DNA of 64,000 bases from Shewanella psychropiezotolerans (GCF_007197555.1 NZ_CP041614.1:4456001-4520000), one strand, 5' to 3'; counted from the stretch's first letter, positions 1-9,683 are shown. Made by a program: numbers and translations. The notes: a model not told the origin generated them from the letters alone.

Positions 1-231
1 TTCACCAAACCCAGTAAGCGAGTTTCGCTTATATTGACGCCTAATTTTGCCAATCAAAATGACATTGATCAGGACGGATTGCCGGCTTGGTTTGAAAGAT
101 TCCATAACCTATCTGATAATGATGCTGTAGATGCTGCATCCGATATAGATCAAGACAGTTATACCGCACTTGAAGAATATCTTGGTGGTTCAAACCCATT
201 AGATACTAACAGTGTCCCAGTCAATCCTTAG
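1..231 (+). CDS. C-terminal end of a secreted Asp-rich repeat protein (partial)
   Basis: The reading frame is open from base 1, so this is the 3' end of a gene that starts before the window. The visible part, about 76 residues, is acidic and contains two short Asp-rich motifs, DIDQDGLPAWFE and DIDQDSYTALEEY. These resemble calcium-binding thrombospondin type 3 or dockerin-like loops, which sit at the C-termini of many secreted proteins of marine gammaproteobacteria. The end, GGSNPLDTNSVP, is a typical close of such repeats. The main catalytic or adhesive domain lies outside the window, so the function cannot be named. A hairpin terminator follows at 316-341. Confidence 0.6.
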   Translation, partial: FTKPSKRVSLILTPNFANQNDIDQDGLPAWFERFHNLSDNDAVDAASDIDQDSYTALEEYLGGSNPLDTNSVPVNP

Positions 232-797
232 GCTCCACTTCGTTATGTAAGAGGCACTTCATTCTGTCTGATTGACAGTGAAGTTAACTATATAGATATA
301 CAAAAATCACATTAAAAACAGGGTTCGCAGGAACCCTGTTTCAAAAATTAAAGATTCACCCTTTTCACTTTTATCTTCTTTTACCAAATATAACCAGACA
401 GCCATTCTTATTCTAAGGTCGATGCCAATCACTGCCAGATAAATTTAACGATGTATCAATCCACCCACTTATGCTTAGTCGGGGGATCTTCATCAGTCAA
501 TCCTGAGTATCTTACTTGTTTCTTGAACAAAATCTTACAAAGCTACTGGTTCAGCGCTAGATAGACCTCACTCGGTTGTACGCTCATTTCGTTCATACCA
601 GCTGTAGCTCGGCCGGTTTCAGTACGTTGGTTTGTAACAACATTCATGTCTCAATGGTAATTGACGCCATATTCGTTCTATTATGATGCTTTTAATATTT
701 ACCCCTTGGTAACGGAGTAAGCATGGAGTGGTTCTTGAATGTTGAAGCGCCTTTGATAAACTAAACTGAGAGCATTGTTGTAAATCTAGGTTACTTC
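232..797. other. Intergenic stretch without a recognisable gene
   Basis: About 560 bases between two plus-strand genes. Apart from the terminator at 316-341 I see no credible reading frame on either strand. Bases about 468-510 resemble bases about 1852-1900 (shared CACTTA.GCTTAGT and GATCTTCATC words), so the binding-protein gene at 798 may be flanked by degenerate copies of one repeat. Confidence 0.4.
316..341 (+). terminator. Rho-independent terminator after the partial gene
   Basis: A 10-base stem (AACAGGGTTC pairing with GAACCCTGTT) closes a GCAG loop. An A-run precedes it and a short T-run follows. It lies 85 bases after the stop codon at 231. Confidence 0.75.
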
Positions 798-1667
798 ATG
801 ATCGTGCGTATAAATACTCTATTCTTACTCATTATTCTCTCAAGTGCATTACATGCAGAAGTTGTGGTTACCTACCCTAAGGCGCGATCAGCACAAGATG
901 TTCGTAGTAATGACCTTATTGAACTACTCACACTTTCTCTTGAGGTTACTAAGGAAACACATGGTGCTTATAAGCTGCAAGCTTCAGGCGATTTTATGAA
1001 TGAAAAACGCCAGCGTGTTGAATTGAGTAAAGGTGAAAGATTAAACATTATGTGGTCCTCTACTTCTACAGCGCTAGAGGAAAGTTTATTGCCTATTCGT
1101 ATTCCACTGCGTAAGGGGTTGCTCGGTTATCGAATATCCTTAATCAATAAAAACAATCAGGACAACATTGATCGGGTAAAAACACTGAATGACTTAAGAG
1201 GGCTTACCATAGGTCAGGGGCATGGCTGGGGAGATTCGGCCATTTATGAATCTAACGGCATCAAGGTGAAAGAGGCTGACTACGACTCTCTGTTTAAGAT
1301 GGTGGTACAAAATCGCTTTGATCTTTTCCCCAGGGGTATTAATGAGGTCTTTGATGAGTATCGAGAGCGGGCAGTTAAAGCGCCTAGTTTAGCTATTGAA
1401 GAGAATCTACTAATTGTCTACCTGTGGCCCTATTATTTCTTTACCAACAAAAAAGACTGGGTATTGGCTGATCGCATAGAAACAGGTCTAAAAAAAATAA
1501 TTTCTGACGGTACTTTTGATAAAGTTTTTTTGCGCCATCATAGTGTCTCGATTAAGAAAGCAAACATGAGTAAGCGCAGGGTTTTACGGATTCAAAATGT
1601 TTTTTTGCCAGAAACGGTACCCGTGGATGATAAATCCCTGTGGTTCGACCCGTTTAAAGAGTTTTAA
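798..1667 (+). CDS. Periplasmic solute-binding-like protein (SBP_bac_3 type)
   Basis: A 289-residue protein with a signal peptide (MIVRINTLFLLIILSSALHA, cleavage about residue 20). The body reads like a type 2 periplasmic binding domain: a segment KTLNDLRGLTIGQGHGWGDS around residues 130-150 matches the central 'dLkGk.vgv..gs' motif of family 3 binding proteins, followed by the second-lobe segment FDLFPRGINEV. There is no neighbouring permease or ATPase, so it is probably an orphan receptor or sensor-type protein, not part of a transporter. Many such orphans occur in Shewanella. The ligand is unknown. The ATG at 798 is chosen because the signal peptide starts there. Confidence 0.65.
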   Translation: MIVRINTLFLLIILSSALHAEVVVTYPKARSAQDVRSNDLIELLTLSLEVTKETHGAYKLQASGDFMNEKRQRVELSKGERLNIMWSSTSTALEESLLPIRIPLRKGLLGYRISLINKNNQDNIDRVKTLNDLRGLTIGQGHGWGDSAIYESNGIKVKEADYDSLFKMVVQNRFDLFPRGINEVFDEYRERAVKAPSLAIEENLLIVYLWPYYFFTNKKDWVLADRIETGLKKIISDGTFDKVFLRHHSVSIKKANMSKRRVLRIQNVFLPETVPVDDKSLWFDPFKEF

Positions 1668-1845
1668 TTAAATTAGCCGACTCTTCACTCATAGAGCCTC
1701 GCTTGTCGGCTCTGACTATTCGCCCAGTATCATCAACAAGTTGCAGATAATCTTTAGTATTGAACATGAGTCCTTTAGGCATTGTTTTATGCTCGTTGCC
1801 GACAAAGGGCAATAGCGTGATGTTGGCATAACTAATCCCCCTCAA
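1654..1845 (-). pseudogene. C-terminal remnant of an IS200-like (REP-associated type) transposase
   Basis: The 63-residue frame contains LLPFVGNEHKTMPKGL followed by DYLQLVDDTGR and a KRGSM segment. As I recall the family, this is the pattern near the C-terminus of the large gammaproteobacterial Y1-type transposases (…FVGN…MPKGLPF…DYLELVDWTGR…DDKRG…). The catalytic HUH and Tyr parts are absent, so only a relic of the 3' end is left. It overlaps the 3' end of the binding-protein gene by 14 bases. A free-standing small protein is less likely. Confidence 0.6.
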
Positions 1846-1937
1846 CGGCCCTCACTTAAGCTTAGTAAAAGTGATCTTCATCTGACAATCTTGGGTGATG
1901 GGTAGAGCCTGACTCCACTTAATTAACATGTTTAAAC

Positions 1938-1969
1938 GAAAAAAGGGATATCTCAGATATCCCTTTTTC
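1938..1969. terminator. Bidirectional-looking terminator after the porin gene
   Basis: A perfect stem of AAAAAGGGATATCT-type arms around a short CA centre, with A-run and T-run on either side. It lies 30 bases past the minus-strand porin stop and can serve transcripts from both sides. Confidence 0.8.
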
Positions 1970-1998
1970 ATGTCTACTCACCCTATACAGGGATGTGA

Positions 1999-2565
1999 TT
2001 AGAACTGGTAATGCATACCTAACGCGAAGTTAGAAATATCGGTATCGACATTTTGAAAGCTGTTAGAATACTCTGAGTCCAACTCACCGGTCACAACATC
2101 ATAGCCAAGACGAATGTTCAGATTCTCAGTCACAGAGGCATTAACCCCCACGCCATAGGCCCAGCCGAAGCCAGTAAAATCTTCATTTCTTGAGTTATCG
2201 GGCCTTGAAACAACGGCCATAGAAGCAATACCGACTTTACCATATACTGCAAATGTATCATTAATCTGGTAGGTGAATTTAGGGGTCAATGCGAAAGTAC
2301 CGGCACCGATGTCTTCATTACTGTCACCCAGATCGCCTGAGACGAACAAGTTCGCTTCTAAACCAAACCACTCGTTAAAGTTATAACCGCCGTATGCCCC
2401 CAAGCCTACACCAGTTTCACTACCTTTAGCCTTTATTTTAAGTTGACCTAAACTGCCACCGACATAGAAGCCGGTGTTATCGTTGGCTGCCGCCACATGA
2501 CTCGATGCAAAAATAGTTAATAATGATGCTGCCACAATAGAAAGTTTGTTCACAAAATACCCCAA
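1999..2565 (-). CDS. Small outer-membrane beta-barrel protein (OmpA/OmpX-like)
   Basis: 188 residues with a signal peptide ending in ASSHVAAA (about residue 26). The rest is an alternating amphipathic beta pattern typical of an eight-stranded barrel: GFYVGGSLGQLK, GLGAYGGYNFNEWFGLEANLF, FALTPKFTYQIND.FAVYGKVGIA, and a C-terminal strand ending in aromatic F (GMHYQF), the signal for barrel assembly. The length fits the outer-membrane beta-barrel domain family (PF13505). The gene stands alone, with a terminator directly after it. Its ligand or role (adhesion, stress) cannot be read from sequence. Confidence 0.8.
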   Translation of the reverse strand: MGYFVNKLSIVAASLLTIFASSHVAAANDNTGFYVGGSLGQLKIKAKGSETGVGLGAYGGYNFNEWFGLEANLFVSGDLGDSNEDIGAGTFALTPKFTYQINDTFAVYGKVGIASMAVVSRPDNSRNEDFTGFGWAYGVGVNASVTENLNIRLGYDVVTGELDSEYSNSFQNVDTDISNFALGMHYQF

Positions 2566-3119
2566 AATAATTACAGATGTAACATCTGTTTCGTTAGTGC
2601 GCGCAGACTAATGCAACTCAACCTAGAACGCTAATGAATTCAACGGGAATCTAAGGCGTGTTCAGCAAGCATTCAGGTTCAGTTCACTGGAGATTCCGTC
2701 ATGGCGAGAAAGTCATTTATGTTGGTCAACATTGGAGGTAGCAAAACCTGTAGAATAATTAATTTTCCAAGCAGACTAACGGCTTTCTCGGGGTTGGCGA
2801 CGATCCTTACACCGTGAGCCCCTCCTCTACTACAGCTTACTTAGACCGACTAGAAGAAAAGTGACACCTGAATTAAGAGTGGCGAGGAACAGGCTAGATA
2901 ACAGAGCAACATCGGTTATTGGCAATCGGTTACTCATTAGAAGAACTGTGAAAATATAGCCAGAAATGTAGCATCAGGGCCGTTAGGTGGTTTTTGTTGG
3001 AGTATGAGGATTGCAATTTCGCGGCTAAAGCCGCTCCTATATCAAAGGTAAATTCCCGCTCAAAAGCATTCGGGAATGACTGATAATCAACAAAAAATAT
3101 AATCAAGCTTCATCAATAG
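2566..3119. other. Intergenic stretch without a recognisable gene
   Basis: About 550 bases upstream of the porin and downstream of prpF. No coding frame on either strand looks real. It contains the short palindromic repeat at 3019-3040 and is otherwise unremarkable. Confidence 0.4.
3019..3040. repeat. REP-like palindrome (GCGGCTAAAGCCGC)
   Basis: TTCGCGGCTAAAGCCGCTCC contains a 5-base GCGGC/GCCGC stem around TAAA. This exact core is a common dispersed intergenic palindrome in Shewanella and Pseudomonas. It lies 80 bases beyond the prpF stop, where REP-type elements often cap transcripts. Confidence 0.55.
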
Positions 3120-4400
3120 CTAACTCTCATCTGGTACTCGAACCCAGCCTTCCATCAATATTCTGGCACTGCGGCTCATGGATACCTTAGTGACTGTCCA
3201 TTGACCATCGACTTGTTCTGCTGCTGCACCCACTTTCAATGTACCCGAAGGGTGACCAAAACATACTGAGTCCGCTTGGCTTTCTGTTTTAATAAGAGTG
3301 CCAGAGTTCGCAGCTAGGTTTACTAAGGTGCCGGGGATGACAGCTGCCGTGCCTATGGCAACTGCAGCGGTGCCCATCATGGCGTGATGCAGTTTGCCCA
3401 TGGAGAGGGCCCGTACATTGAAATCTATGTGCGAGTACTCAACCAGCTTACCACTGGATGAGGTATAACTGCTTGCTGGCGAGACAAAGGCAATCTTGGG
3501 TGTATGTTGACGAGATTGCGCCTCATCAACATGGGCGATTAGGCCCATTTTGACTGCACCTATGGCGCGCAGCGATTCAAACATCTCCAGAGCTTTAACA
3601 TCACCGTTTATTGCTTCTTGCAACTCATCACCGCGATAGCCGATATCCTCAGCATTGACGAAGATGGTCGGAATACCGGCATTGATCATGGTGGCAGCTA
3701 TTTTTTTTGGCTCAAGGCTGTTTCTAGGCTCAGGACTGTTATCGAGCTCAGGGCTGTTATTAAAAACACCAGCAGGTAAGCTTATCTCATCGACTAGATT
3801 ACCCGTTGGAAACATGCCAGGCTCCCCTTCTTTGGGCTTATCTGCAGGGTCAATAAAATCGACACCTATTTCAGCGGCCGGGAAGGTCACACCATCGAGT
3901 TCAAAATCACCCGTTTCCTGCACTTCACCATTGATGATAGGCACATGGGCAATAATGGTCTTACTGATATTAGTCTGCCAAATTCGTATTACGGCTATAC
4001 CGTTTTCCGGAATACGGCTGGCATCAACAAGGCCTGCATGAATGGCGAAAGCGCCGACAGCGGCGGACAAATTTCCGCAGTTGCCACTCCAATCGACAAA
4101 GGCCTTATCAATCGCCACTTGGCCGAATAGATAATCCACATCGTGATCGGCCTGAGTGCTTTTCGATAATATGACCGTTTTGCTGGTGCTTGAGGTTGCA
4201 CCTCCCATGCCATCAGTCTGTTTACCGTAAGGATCTGGGCTGCCGATAACACGTAGAAGCAGTGCATCACGGGCCGCCCCAGCTACCTGCGCCACCTGTG
4301 GCAAATCAGTTAGCGAGAAGAACACGCCCTTACTGGTGCCGCCACGCATATAGGTTGCTGGCACTTTTATTTGTGGTAAATGTACTTTGTTACTTGTCAT
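3120..4400 (-). CDS. prpF: 2-methylaconitate cis-trans isomerase PrpF
   Basis: PrpF works with AcnD in the 2-methylcitrate cycle and isomerises 2-methylaconitate, so that propionyl-CoA can be turned to pyruvate and succinate in the cytoplasm. The N-terminal motif MRGGTSKGVFF and later SGNCGNLSAAVGAFA are hallmarks of the PrpF fold (diaminopimelate-epimerase-like). An upstream in-frame ATG at 4412 exists, but the ATG at 4400 fits family starts (MSNK..PQIKV) and has a weak GGTAGA upstream. At residues about 213-230 there is an inserted run of three hexapeptides (NSPELD, NSPEPR, NSLEPK) absent from usual PrpF proteins; see the 18-base repeat at 3710-3761. Last gene of the prp cluster. Confidence 0.93.
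   Translation of the reverse strand: MTSNKVHLPQIKVPATYMRGGTSKGVFFSLTDLPQVAQVAGAARDALLLRVIGSPDPYGKQTDGMGGATSSTSKTVILSKSTQADHDVDYLFGQVAIDKAFVDWSGNCGNLSAAVGAFAIHAGLVDASRIPENGIAVIRIWQTNISKTIIAHVPIINGEVQETGDFELDGVTFPAAEIGVDFIDPADKPKEGEPGMFPTGNLVDEISLPAGVFNNSPELDNSPEPRNSLEPKKIAATMINAGIPTIFVNAEDIGYRGDELQEAINGDVKALEMFESLRAIGAVKMGLIAHVDEAQSRQHTPKIAFVSPASSYTSSSGKLVEYSHIDFNVRALSMGKLHHAMMGTAAVAIGTAAVIPGTLVNLAANSGTLIKTESQADSVCFGHPSGTLKVGAAAEQVDGQWTVTKVSMSRSARILMEGWVRVPDES
3710..3761 (-). repeat. 18-base in-frame minisatellite inside prpF
   Basis: Three head-to-tail 18-base units, plus-strand consensus GCTGTTATCTAGCTCAGG, encode NS(P/L)E(L/P)(D/R/K) in the prpF frame. The same unit, in the same frame, is found at 43275-43346 in the N-terminus of an unrelated glycosidase-like gene. 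Confidence 0.75.
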
Positions 4401-4509
4401 AAATTCTACCATTGCAATGCTAATTGGTTCTTATTGGAAACAGGTGAGATAAAGCCAGAGCACAGTGACTAGGGCTTTATATCGTTACAAAGATGAGTTT
4501 TGATGACAT

Positions 4510-4541
4510 GGCCAAAAATGTTCCATACATTTTTCGGCATT
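4510..4541. repeat. 32-base palindromic repeat, copy 1
   Basis: GGCCAAAAATGTTCC..ACATTTTTCGGCATT is an imperfect palindrome in the gap between acnD and prpF. The reverse complement recurs at 33411-33442 with one mismatch in 32 bases. It falls between two genes of the same operon and would form a hairpin in the mRNA, so it may affect the acnD/prpF ratio. Confidence 0.7.
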
Positions 4542-4607
4542 CCCTACATCCATATAGGTCAGATGTCATCGCAAAGCCTTTATCAACCCCGCTTACAATT
4601 CACTATG

Positions 4608-7229
4608 TTAATTCACATTTGAGTCAAGAAAATCTTGGGCGAAGCGCTGTAGGATCCCACCTGCTTCATAGATTGTCACTTCCTCTGCAGTATCTAGGCG
4701 GCACTTCACTGGGACTTCAACTTGCTCACCATTTTTACCTGTGATGATTAGCGTCAATACCGCTCCAGGCGTGCGCTCGCCAATCACATCGTAGATTTCG
4801 CTGCCGTCGATACCGTAGGAGTGACGGTTATTTCCACCGGTAAACTCCACGGGTAATACCCCCATGCCCACCAAGTTAGTGCGATGAATACGCTCAAAAC
4901 CTTCGGCGACAATCACTTCGACGCCGGCAAGACGTACACCTTTGGCGGCCCAATCACGACTCGAACCTTGGCCATAGTCGGCTCCGGCAATAATGATCAA
5001 AGGCTGCTTACGCGCCATATAGGTCTCGATAGCTTCCCACATGCGAGACTCAATCCCTTCGGGTTCAATACGCGTAAGTGAGCCTTGCTTAACCTCTGCT
5101 TTGCCATTTTTACCCAGCTGAGTCACCATCTCATTAAACAGCTTAGGGTTAGCAAAAGTAGCGCGTTGGGTCGTTAAATGATCGCCCCTATGGGTCGCAT
5201 AGGAGTTAAAGTCAACTTCCGGTAGCCCCATCTTATCCAGATAAGCTCCGGCGGCGCTTTCGAGCATGATGGCGTTCGAGGGAGACAGATGATCGGTAGT
5301 GATGTTGTCACCAAGCACAGCCAGAGGACGCATGCCCTTCATGGTACGCTCGCCCGCGAGTGCGCCTTCCCAATAAGGAGGTCTGCGGATATAAGTACTC
5401 TGTGGACGCCAATCATATAGCGGATCGTTGTCACTGCCGTACTCGACTTTAATATCGAACATAGGCTCATAGACCTTACGGAACTGCTCAGGTTTAACAC
5501 TTTGAGCAATGACCTTATCTATCTCTTCATCACTGGGCCAGATATCTTTCAAGGTCACATCATTGCCCTGACTATCTTTGCCGAGCACATCTTTTTCGAT
5601 ATCGAAGCGAATGGTACCGGCAATGGCGTAGGCGACAACCAGAGGAGGTGACGCTAAGAAGGCTTGTTTGGCATAGGGATGGATACGACCATCGAAATTT
5701 CGATTGCCCGAAAGCACCGCCGTAGTGTACAAATCTCTGTCGATCACTTCTTTTTGAATCACAGGATCTAACGCGCCGCTCATGCCGTTACAGGTGGTAC
5801 AGGCGAAACCTACGATACCGAAACCCAATTGCTCCAACTCTGACAACAACTTGGCATCTTCAAGGTACAACTGCACGGCTTTGGAGCCTGGTGCCAGCGA
5901 GGTTTTCACCCAAGGCTTACGGGTCAAGCCTTTGGCATTGGCATTACGGGCGATAAGGCCAGCTGCAATAACATTGCGGGGGTTTGACGTGTTAGTACAG
6001 CTGGTGATGGCGGCGATAATACAGGCACCATCTGGCATCAAGTCTTTGCCATCGGCATCTTGACTCATATCGAAATGACCACTGATCCCCTTCTTGGCAA
6101 GATCACTTGTCGACACACGGCGGTGGGGATTAGAAGGTCCGGCGATGTTACGGCCAACCGATGACAAGTCAAAATGCAGTACTCGCTCATACTCGGCATC
6201 TTTTAGCGTGTCGGCCCACAAACCAGCATGTTTGGCATAGTTTTCGACCAGTTTTACCTGGCTATCATCCCTGCCTGTCAGCTTAAGATAATCTATGGTC
6301 ATCTCGTCGATATAGAACATGGCGGCAGTGGCGCCAAATTCCGGGGTCATGTTAGAAATCGTGGCGCGATCGCCCAATGTCAGCGCCCTGGCGCCTTCGC
6401 CATAGAACTCTAAATAGGTCGATACGACTTTTTCACCACGCAAGAACTCAGTTATCGCCAGCACGATATCCGTCGCGGTGATCCCACTCTGACGTTTACC
6501 CACCAGCTCGACTCCGACAATATCTGGCACACGCATGTAAGAAGGACGTCCCAGCATGACACTTTCAGCTTCTAAGCCGCCCACGCCTATGGCGATAACC
6601 CCAAGGGCATCTACATGTGGCGTGTGACTGTCGGTGCCGACTAAGGTATCGGGAAATGCCACCCCATCGCGGGACTGGATAACGGGAGACATCTTTTCTA
6701 GGTTGATCTGATGCATGATGCCGTTACCGGGCTGAATAACATCTATATTTTTAAATGCCGTTTTAGTCCAGTTGATAAAGTGGAATCTGTCATCGTTGCG
6801 CCTGTCTTCGATGGCGCGGTTCTTCTCGAAGGCATCTTTCTCAAATCCGGCGTGCTCCACCGCTAAGGAATGGTCGACAATCAGCTGAGTCGGCACCACG
6901 GGATTGACTTTAGACGGGTCGCCGCCCTTGGCGGCAATGGCATCACGCAGACCAGCCAGATCGACTAGCGCCGTCTGGCCAAGAATATCGTGGCACACCA
7001 CACGGGCCGGATACCAGGGAAAATCCAGATCTTGCTTACGCTCGATAATCTGTTTGAGTGAGTCGGTCAGCTTAGCAGGCTCGCAGCGACGAACCAGATT
7101 CTCGGCGTAAACACGAGAGCAATAAGGCAGCTTGCGGTATGCACCCGGGCTGATAGCATCAACGGCAGCCTCTGTATCGAAGTAATCGAGTTTACTGCTG
7201 GGTAGAGATTTACGGTATTGGGTATTCAT
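4608..7229 (-). CDS. acnD: Fe/S-dependent 2-methylcitrate dehydratase AcnD
   Basis: 873 residues of the aconitase A/IRP family. AcnD dehydrates 2-methylcitrate to 2-methylaconitate, which PrpF then handles; the acnD-prpF pair replaces PrpD. Cluster ligands are visible as SCTNTSNP near residue 410 and CTTCNG near residue 480. The swivelling C-terminal domain carries the substrate motif GSSRDWAAKG. The N-terminus SKLDYFDTEAAVDAISPGAYRKLPYCSRV is typical of AcnD more than of the housekeeping AcnA. It ends about 210 bases before prpF and follows prpC after a 22-base-arm palindrome. Confidence 0.93.
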   Translation of the reverse strand: MNTQYRKSLPSSKLDYFDTEAAVDAISPGAYRKLPYCSRVYAENLVRRCEPAKLTDSLKQIIERKQDLDFPWYPARVVCHDILGQTALVDLAGLRDAIAAKGGDPSKVNPVVPTQLIVDHSLAVEHAGFEKDAFEKNRAIEDRRNDDRFHFINWTKTAFKNIDVIQPGNGIMHQINLEKMSPVIQSRDGVAFPDTLVGTDSHTPHVDALGVIAIGVGGLEAESVMLGRPSYMRVPDIVGVELVGKRQSGITATDIVLAITEFLRGEKVVSTYLEFYGEGARALTLGDRATISNMTPEFGATAAMFYIDEMTIDYLKLTGRDDSQVKLVENYAKHAGLWADTLKDAEYERVLHFDLSSVGRNIAGPSNPHRRVSTSDLAKKGISGHFDMSQDADGKDLMPDGACIIAAITSCTNTSNPRNVIAAGLIARNANAKGLTRKPWVKTSLAPGSKAVQLYLEDAKLLSELEQLGFGIVGFACTTCNGMSGALDPVIQKEVIDRDLYTTAVLSGNRNFDGRIHPYAKQAFLASPPLVVAYAIAGTIRFDIEKDVLGKDSQGNDVTLKDIWPSDEEIDKVIAQSVKPEQFRKVYEPMFDIKVEYGSDNDPLYDWRPQSTYIRRPPYWEGALAGERTMKGMRPLAVLGDNITTDHLSPSNAIMLESAAGAYLDKMGLPEVDFNSYATHRGDHLTTQRATFANPKLFNEMVTQLGKNGKAEVKQGSLTRIEPEGIESRMWEAIETYMARKQPLIIIAGADYGQGSSRDWAAKGVRLAGVEVIVAEGFERIHRTNLVGMGVLPVEFTGGNNRHSYGIDGSEIYDVIGERTPGAVLTLIITGKNGEQVEVPVKCRLDTAEEVTIYEAGGILQRFAQDFLDSNVN

Positions 7230-7250
7230 CTTTATTTACTCAATTAGCGG

Positions 7251-7297
7251 GAAGCTAGGTCCGAGTTCCTAGAACCTAGGAACTCGGACCTAGCTTC
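7251..7297. repeat. Perfect 22-base-arm palindrome between prpC and acnD (CTAGGAAC family)
   Basis: Two exact 22-base inverted arms (core CCGAGTTCCTAG / CTAGGAACTCGG) separated by AAC. It fills nearly all of the 74-base gap between prpC and acnD. Related CTAGGAAC-core hairpins lie at 12547-12585 and 20047-20076. In mRNA it would be an extremely stable hairpin and could protect or partly terminate the prpB-prpC message. There is no T-run, so a simple terminator is unlikely. Confidence 0.85.
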
Positions 7298-7303
7298 TGG
7301 CGC

Positions 7304-8428
7304 TTATCTTGTTTCGATTGGCGTCACTTTACGTGGCTCGCTGCCGGTGTAATCGGCGCTCGGGCGAATGATGCGGTTATTGGTGCGTTGCTCCATCACA
7401 TGAGCCGCCCAGCCAGTTAAGCGTGAACAGACAAAGATTGGGGTAAACAATTTAGTAGGAATACCCATGAAGTGATAAGCCGATGCATGGAAAAAATCCG
7501 CATTACAAAACAGCTTCTTGCTGTCCCACATAAACTCTTCACAGGCGACGGAGATATCGTAAAGGCTGGTATCACCATTCTCCTGCGCTAGCTTCTCAGA
7601 CCAGGCCTTGATGATCACGTTGCGTGGATCTGACGTGCGATAAATAGCATGACCAAAACCCATGATCTTCTCTTTACGCTCAAGCATGCCCGCCATCTGC
7701 ACCTTGGCATCGGCAGGAGAGCTAAAACTCTGGATCATGTCCATTGCCGCCTCATTCGCGCCGCCATGCAGTGGACCGCGCAAGGTGCCTATGGCTCCAG
7801 TAATACAAGAGAACATGTCAGACAGGGTCGATGCACAGACACGAGCGGTAAAGGTCGAAGCATTAAACTCATGCTCCGCATAGAGGATGAGCGACACATC
7901 CATCACGCGGCGATGCTGCTCAGAGGGGGCTTTACCATTGAGAAGGTGGAGGAAATGACCGCCGATAGAGGCTTCATCGGTGACGCAATCTATCTCGACG
8001 CCTTCATGGGAGAATTTGTACCAATAACACATGATGGCCGGAAATGCGGCGAGGAGACGATTGGCGGCGCGATTTTGCTCAGAAAAGTCATTCTCTGGCT
8101 CTAAGTTACCTAGGAAAGAACAACCGGTGCGCATCACATCCATAGGGTGTGCATCTTGAGGTATGCGCTGCAACACCTCTTTAAGTGCCTGAGGCAGATC
8201 ACGCAGGGTACTAAGCTCGGCCTTGTAAGTCTCGAGTTGATCCACCGTAGGCAGTTCGCCATTAAACAGCAGGTAGGCGACCTCTTCGAAGCTGGTATTA
8301 TCGGCCAAATCTGACACATCATAGCCACAATATGTTAAGCCGCTGCCAGATTTACCCACGGTACAAAGGCTAGTTTCACCGGCGCTCTGACCACGTAGTC
8401 CTGCACCACTCAGTTTTTTATCTACCAT
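7304..8428 (-). CDS. prpC: 2-methylcitrate synthase PrpC
   Basis: PrpC condenses propionyl-CoA with oxaloacetate to 2-methylcitrate. The 374-residue product from the ATG at 8428 matches the family length. That start is preceded by a strong AGAGGAAAGAG ribosome site, whereas the longer frame from 8512 has none. Citrate-synthase catalytic residues are in place: His in GPLHGGANE (about 218), His in MGFGHAIYR (about 259) and Asp in FCNADFFHAS (about 310). The start SGAGLRGQSAGETSLCTVG is typical of PrpC, not of GltA. It lies 177 bases after prpB. Confidence 0.95.
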   Translation of the reverse strand: MVDKKLSGAGLRGQSAGETSLCTVGKSGSGLTYCGYDVSDLADNTSFEEVAYLLFNGELPTVDQLETYKAELSTLRDLPQALKEVLQRIPQDAHPMDVMRTGCSFLGNLEPENDFSEQNRAANRLLAAFPAIMCYWYKFSHEGVEIDCVTDEASIGGHFLHLLNGKAPSEQHRRVMDVSLILYAEHEFNASTFTARVCASTLSDMFSCITGAIGTLRGPLHGGANEAAMDMIQSFSSPADAKVQMAGMLERKEKIMGFGHAIYRTSDPRNVIIKAWSEKLAQENGDTSLYDISVACEEFMWDSKKLFCNADFFHASAYHFMGIPTKLFTPIFVCSRLTGWAAHVMEQRTNNRIIRPSADYTGSEPRKVTPIETR

Positions 8429-8605
8429 TGCTCTTTCCTCTATTTGTTTTTGTGACCTCGCCTCTGCATTTCCTTCACAGAGTTTTGATAACGGGTCATC
8501 TATTTTTATCATGCTTTATGTAAGGTTTTATGACGCTCACTCTCCCTGGCAAGGTCACTATTGCTAAACACTCGCCAGGCTTATCTCTTTTTAACGATTA
8601 TTAAA

Positions 8606-9484
8606 CTATTTGTTCTTGCCTTCGCTAAAGAGCACATCTAACTTCTGCTCATAGGCGTGGTACCCCAGATAATCATAGAGTTCCATGCGAGTCTGCATTT
8701 TGTCGGTAACCGCCTTCTGATCGCCATCTTTTAGAATCGTTTCATAGACCATTTCAGCCGCCTTATTCATGGCCCTAAATGCCGATAGCGGATAAAGCAC
8801 CATGGCACAACCCCACTCACCCAGCTGCTCTTTATTCCATAACTCGGTCTGACCAAACTCGGTAATATTGGCCAGGATAGGCACATCTAATGCCTCGCTA
8901 AAGGCGCGATAATGCTCCTCTGTTTTCACCGCCTCGGCGAAGATGCCGTCGGCACCGGCGGCAACATAGGCTTTAGCACGCGCGATGGCAGCCGCTAATC
9001 CCTCTTGGGCGAAGGAGTCGGTACGCGCCATGATGAAGAAATCGGGATCCGTGCGAGCATCCACAGCCGATTTGATTCTATCGACCATCTCTTCAGTCGA
9101 GACAATCTCCTTATTAGGCCTATGACCACAGCGCTTCTGGGCAACCTGATCTTCCATGTGCACGGCTGCCGCTCCCGCCTTCTCCATATCACGTATGGTT
9201 TTAGCTATGTTGAACGCCCCACCCCAACCGGTATCGATATCCACCATTAAAGGCAGGTCACAGGCTGATGTGATGCGTTGTACATCGACAATCACATCAT
9301 TTAGCGAGGTCATGCCTAAGTCGGGTAAGCCGTATGAAGCATTCGCTACGCCGCCCCCGGAAAGATAGATGGCCTGATGACCTATCTGTTTTGCCATCAT
9401 GGCCGTGTACGCATTGATGGTGCCCACTATCTGCAAGGGGGCGTTGTCTGCTAATGCCTGGCGAAACTTTTTACCTGCGCTCAT
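8606..9484 (-). CDS. prpB: 2-methylisocitrate lyase PrpB
   Basis: PrpB cleaves 2-methylisocitrate to pyruvate and succinate, closing the methylcitrate cycle. The 292 residues belong to the isocitrate lyase/PEP mutase superfamily: the catalytic loop [10 protein letters not shown] (Cys about 119), metal-binding DIDTGWGG and the N-terminal [18 protein letters not shown] are all present. The ATG at 9484 has a strong AGAGAGGAAAG site. It is the first enzyme gene of the cluster. The regulator lies upstream on the same strand, separated by a MITE-like element at 9510-9683. Confidence 0.95.
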   Translation of the reverse strand: MSAGKKFRQALADNAPLQIVGTINAYTAMMAKQIGHQAIYLSGGGVANASYGLPDLGMTSLNDVIVDVQRITSACDLPLMVDIDTGWGGAFNIAKTIRDMEKAGAAAVHMEDQVAQKRCGHRPNKEIVSTEEMVDRIKSAVDARTDPDFFIMARTDSFAQEGLAAAIARAKAYVAAGADGIFAEAVKTEEHYRAFSEALDVPILANITEFGQTELWNKEQLGEWGCAMVLYPLSAFRAMNKAAEMVYETILKDGDQKAVTDKMQTRMELYDYLGYHAYEQKLDVLFSEGKNK

Positions 9485-9509
9485 GCTTTCCTCTCTTTAT
9501 TAATGCTTA

Positions 9510-9683
9510 ATACCATTCCATATAAGTATCTGGTTAGTTCAGAGACTCTCAGTGCGGGTTTCAAAGCCCTTTATGCTACGTTGAATGTTTTCGATATAGA
9601 ATAACTATTAGCTTCAAACATTCGCCTTGCCTACAGCGCTTTGAACTCCCGCTGAATGATCAGATACTTAAGCGGAATGGTAT
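9510..9683. repeat. MITE-like element, copy 1 (174 bases)
   Basis: Terminal inverted repeats ATACCATTCCATATAAGTATC and GATACTTAAGCGGAATGGTAT match at about 20 of 23 positions. The interior has no coding frame. The right half (GAATAACTATTAGCTTCAA, CTTGCCTACAGCG, ACTCCCGCTGAATGATCA) recurs in a longer copy at 53011-53342. It is inserted between the regulator gene and prpB, in what was probably a continuous operon. Confidence 0.8.

Noticed and set aside
3655..4270. Plus- and minus-strand frames inside prpF
   Set aside because: Shadows of a clearly conserved enzyme; no ribosome sites and low-complexity translation.
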